Below are positions 61,240 to 64,000 of a DNA stretch of 64,000 nt, one piece after another (the first letter of the stretch is position 1; each line of letters starts with the position of its first letter). This DNA is from Neckera pumila. Its lineage: Eukaryota; Streptophyta; Bryopsida; Hypnales; Neckeraceae. The position numbers and the translations under genes were made by a program. The stretch is taken from contig OZ018410.1 of NCBI GenBank assembly GCA_963969595.1, forward strand, positions 32,430,913 through 32,494,912, given 5' to 3'. Below the pieces are notes generated by a model that saw only the letters and a program-made list of their open reading frames with translations, did no database searches and was not told where the DNA came from.

Positions 61240-62649
61240 TTAACTTCTCTACTACTAAGGCAAGGGAACTTGCCCATCAAGGGCTAAGGACCATAGTTGA
61301 CTTATGGGACTCTAACTTACACGACTATAGATCATGGGAAGACCTATCATCTACATTTTCATTTACTAATCTTGAACGCCATCATTAGTTTTATTTACGA
61401 TCGAGAATCCCTCAATGGATTCTACTCCTCACCTCCTTTTCTGATTGGGCCCAAGAAGGAGAATGGATAGGGATGTTTTCTAAACTTGACGATCCAATCC
61501 CAATTATGACTTGGTAGATTAGTGGTCTGAACTTCAATCTCCATCCCTTTGAAGTCCATACATTCTCTCTATCTCAAGGAACCAAAAAAGCAACCGTGAA
61601 TCGCAATTCTAGGATACTTTCATGTGCCTCGCCTAACAATGATGAAGATGAATATTGTGGATATACACAAAAAATTAGGGTGGTGCAGATCCACAAGAGT
61701 CATAACCAAGCTATTTTGTATTTCATGGCATCACACAAGGACTAGTCTTCAACCCGGGGCATTGACAATGGAGCAATGGTCTATCACTAATGGAATACTC
61801 AATGCCTGTAGGTTGCGCTCTTATCACCTAGAATGCCCAATTAAAGACCACCATTATGTCAAAGTGGGCTGGACATCTTCCACCTACCTTCACTCCCAAC
61901 TGAAAAGATGTGTGGCATAAGGCTTGATCTCTTAAAAATGCAACTTTCATGTGGTCTATTTGGCACATAGCCATCGCCATTTACTCGTGGAGAGCCCGTA
62001 TTGCCCCTGACATCGACACCAATTGCAACTGTTGCACACTAGGTCTAGAGGAAACACCTACGCACCGGTTTTTCATTTGTCTGCAAGCCCAAGAGGTATG
62101 GAACTATGCTCAGCCGATTCTCCATCGCATATCAGGATCTAAACCTACCTTGGGGCCTCACATCAGGTTCGATGCCATTCAATGTATCTTTAGTTCTACT
62201 ATTCCACGCCAATTCACTAGCTTCCGTACCATTTGGTCTTTACTCAGAGGCTCCTCCTTGTGGCTCATCTAAATCGCTTATAACAACACCGTTTTCTCAA
62301 GGAGCACCTGGCCCCCAACTCTCTACAAGATAACTTATGGAATGACCTTTTGGACTCAGGCAAGGCAGTACAACTTAAGGCCGAGATTAATTTCTCGTCA
62401 ACATCCCCAATAATACAATATCATTTGGTCCAAGTTTGATAGTATAATTGGCTCCAATCTCTTGTGTTAGCTTTTTGGAGTGCATCGTCCATCATTTGGA
62501 GTAGAAAGGGCCCTACCATTTGTTCTTTCACTTAGTTCTTTTGGTTCTTGTTCCTCTTTTATTTTATTTTTTTTCCTCTTTTTTCTGTTTTGCTCTTAGA
62601 CTATCTCTTCATTTGCCACCCTGGTTGTTGTTCTCTGGTTTCTTCTTAA

Positions 62650-63574
62650 CCCCTAAAGGACCGGTTGTCCCCTCGGGGGACAAATTGGGTCCGGGCAGGT
62701 TCCTACGATCTCAATTTTTAGTAATATTTTTCGGGATTTTTTGAGGTTGTGTATTTCTGCGAGATCTTTGTGAATATATAATTTTTATTTTAATTGGTGC
62801 CCGGGAGCAAAAGTTATGGCACAATAAGTAAAATTGGAATTTTGCGGGCAGCACAAAAAAAATCACAAAAAGTCAAAATAATTTTTTTTCAAATTTTTTC
62901 CTTAAAGATTATATTTTTGTCTACATGTGAAGCTTTGTTTCATTCAATTTGGACTAATAATGAGAAAGTTATGGACAATCTTAGTTTTTCGGGCAATCTA
63001 AGCATCTTCTTGAAAAAATAAGTTGTAGAATCCATTTTTGAATGCAATTTTGAGAATTTTTCAAAAAAAATTGTTGGAAAGGGTTAGATTTTCTTGCTAG
63101 AACAATCTCACCGTTGGGATTATTGTGATTCAATTCCATCTAAAAGCTATTAACAATTTAGCTTTTTCTTCAATCTTAAACCCACCTCTACTTAACAATT
63201 TTTTAATGAGTGAAAATTAAGTGCTTTTTTTCCTAAATTTTTTTGGTAGATTCTCAACTCAACTACTTAACATAAATAAGTAGAAAATCGAAATCAGTAG
63301 TGCAAAAAATTTGAACTAAAAAGATTCAAAGCCAAAAAATCTGGTCAAGCAAGTTGGAAAAAAACTTGTTTTCTTCACTTTAAATGCATATATCTTGCAA
63401 TCTACGTGGTCAAAGTTTCTGAAATTTCTTCCACATATTCATATACTAGTCAAGTATAAGATCTTATGGTTGGATATGCAAAAAAAAACAATTTTTTAAA
63501 CTCTTTTCTCTTTGCAATAGAAATGACAGTTTTGAATGGTTTTTGGTCGGAAAATCACCTCGGTCCTTCAGGGG
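62650..63574 (+). mobile_element. TTAA-family element H (925 bp), inserted in the LINE copy 2 tail
   Basis: It begins CCCCTAAAGGACC and ends GGTCCTTCAGGGG, with TTAA at 62,646-62,649 and 63,575-63,578. The L end holds the clearest palindrome, TGTCCCCTCGGGGGACA, at 62,666-62,682. The interior includes AATTGGTGCCCGGGAGCAAA, as in B and E. LINE copy 1 shows the same 3' region uninterrupted. Confidence 0.87.
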
Positions 63575-63622
63575 TTAATGCAATGATATTTTCCATTTGT
63601 TCAAAAAAAATAAAAAAATAAA

Positions 63623-64000
63623 CAACATTATTGTACTTCATACTAAGTTTGGGTAGCTTTCAAAATCATTAGGCAGGATAGATACTACCTTCTAAGAGAG
63701 GCTGGTATGTAGCCTAGTGTCACTTGCTAACTTAAGCCCTACAAGGGACTTTCCGTGGAGACCAAGGTGAACAGACTCTCAATATACGCCAATTTCAAAA
63801 GGAGACTCGGGAGTTCCAAGCGGCTCCAAATAGAAACCCTAGGCCCCACCTGACAGCTTCCACGACACACGCCTTCCTTTCGTTTTGGCCCCATTCCCGA
63901 TCCCCGTCTCGCACGCCGTCAACTTTCACTTTGCAGCTCGTCAATCGCTCCCTCTGGCATATGCAAAACTGGCGGAATTGATCCGTGAGTGGTGACGCTG
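63623..64000. other. GC-richer unique sequence at the right edge
   Basis: From about 63,750 the sequence becomes GC- and CT-rich, for example CCCCATTCCCGATCCCCG near 63,890. That fits a promoter or leader of a gene beyond the window. No open frame supports a coding call. Confidence 0.3.

Larger units (their letters stand above)
59930..62272 (+). pseudogene. LINE copy 2, ORF2 C-terminal fragment, broken
   Basis: Translating the plus strand gives NHITSAWRCLVKKIELIPPS and LWWSISFIGAKF before element G. After it come KARELAHQGLRTIVDLWDS and LERHH. A zf-RVT-like region follows (FMWSIWHIAIAIYSWRARIA, Cys-x2-Cys, THRFFICLQAQEVWNYA; 61,940-62,120). Each block matches LINE copy 1. Stops and frame changes are frequent. 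Confidence 0.75.
59864..63622 (+). mobile_element. LINE copy 2, 5'-truncated, carrying TTAA elements G and H
   Basis: It is homologous to the 3' part of LINE copy 1 throughout. Segments 59,864-60,125, 61,244-62,649 and 63,579-63,622 are consecutive parts of one LINE once G and H are removed. The tail is an A-rich run at 63,603-63,622, preceded by TTTTCCATTTGTT as in copy 1. The 5' end is approximate. No target duplication was identified. Confidence 0.75.

Noticed and set aside
1..64000. CRISPR arrays, bacterial operons, rRNA or tRNA genes
   Set aside because: None seen. Spliced genes and plant transposons show this is eukaryotic DNA. I found no cloverleaf with the standard internal promoter boxes, though a dedicated search could find one I missed.

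Overview
The window is nuclear DNA from a land plant with a large, AT-rich, transposon-dominated genome. Evidence for this: an auxin-influx carrier (AUX1/LAX family) split into eight spliced exons, the first exon of a plant-type metallothionein, CACTA and PIF/Tourist MITEs with plant-type termini, and long-LTR, LINE and hAT remains. The carrier's divergent N-terminus and the ZNF862-like hAT transposase suggest a plant outside the flowering plants (fern, lycophyte or bryophyte). That placement is inference and the species is not resolved. Layout: a metallothionein first exon sits at 1.18-1.25 kb on the minus strand, with the rest of the gene beyond the left edge. From 1.8 to 44.4 kb the sequence is almost entirely mobile DNA. 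It includes foldback elements, a 4-kb LTR (4.04-11.3 kb) split by a LINE with an inverted 5' portion (5.8-9.1 kb), a degenerate CACTA element, and a broken hAT transposase gene (26.0-29.2 kb). A second 4.1-kb LTR (29.3-33.4 kb) has landed in the 5' region of that hAT gene. Between 44.4 and 46.75 kb lies the GC-richer upstream region of the only intact gene seen, the AUX1/LAX carrier (46,756-52,457, plus strand, 471 codons). Downstream, convergent with it, is a possible two-exon membrane-protein gene (53.7-54.6 kb, minus strand). From 54.6 kb to the end the sequence is AT-rich and repeat-derived, with two small MITEs and a second LINE copy (about 59.9-63.6 kb); the last 250 bases turn GC-richer and may lead into another gene. 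The most notable pattern is a family of at least seven dispersed elements (A, B, C, D, E, G, H below). All have inverted termini of the form CCCCTAAAGG(A/G)CC and duplicate a TTAA target. They share asymmetric left and right subterminal sequences, have a core length of about 0.83-0.96 kb, and cover about 11 percent of the window. Two sit inside the second LINE, and comparison with the first LINE shows the uninterrupted site with one TTAA. These are hallmarks of piggyBac-type transposition, which is not a usual component of plant genomes. No transposase is present here. The first LINE copy is a clear case of a twin-primed (5'-inverted) insertion, with plant telomere-like heptamers at its internal junction.
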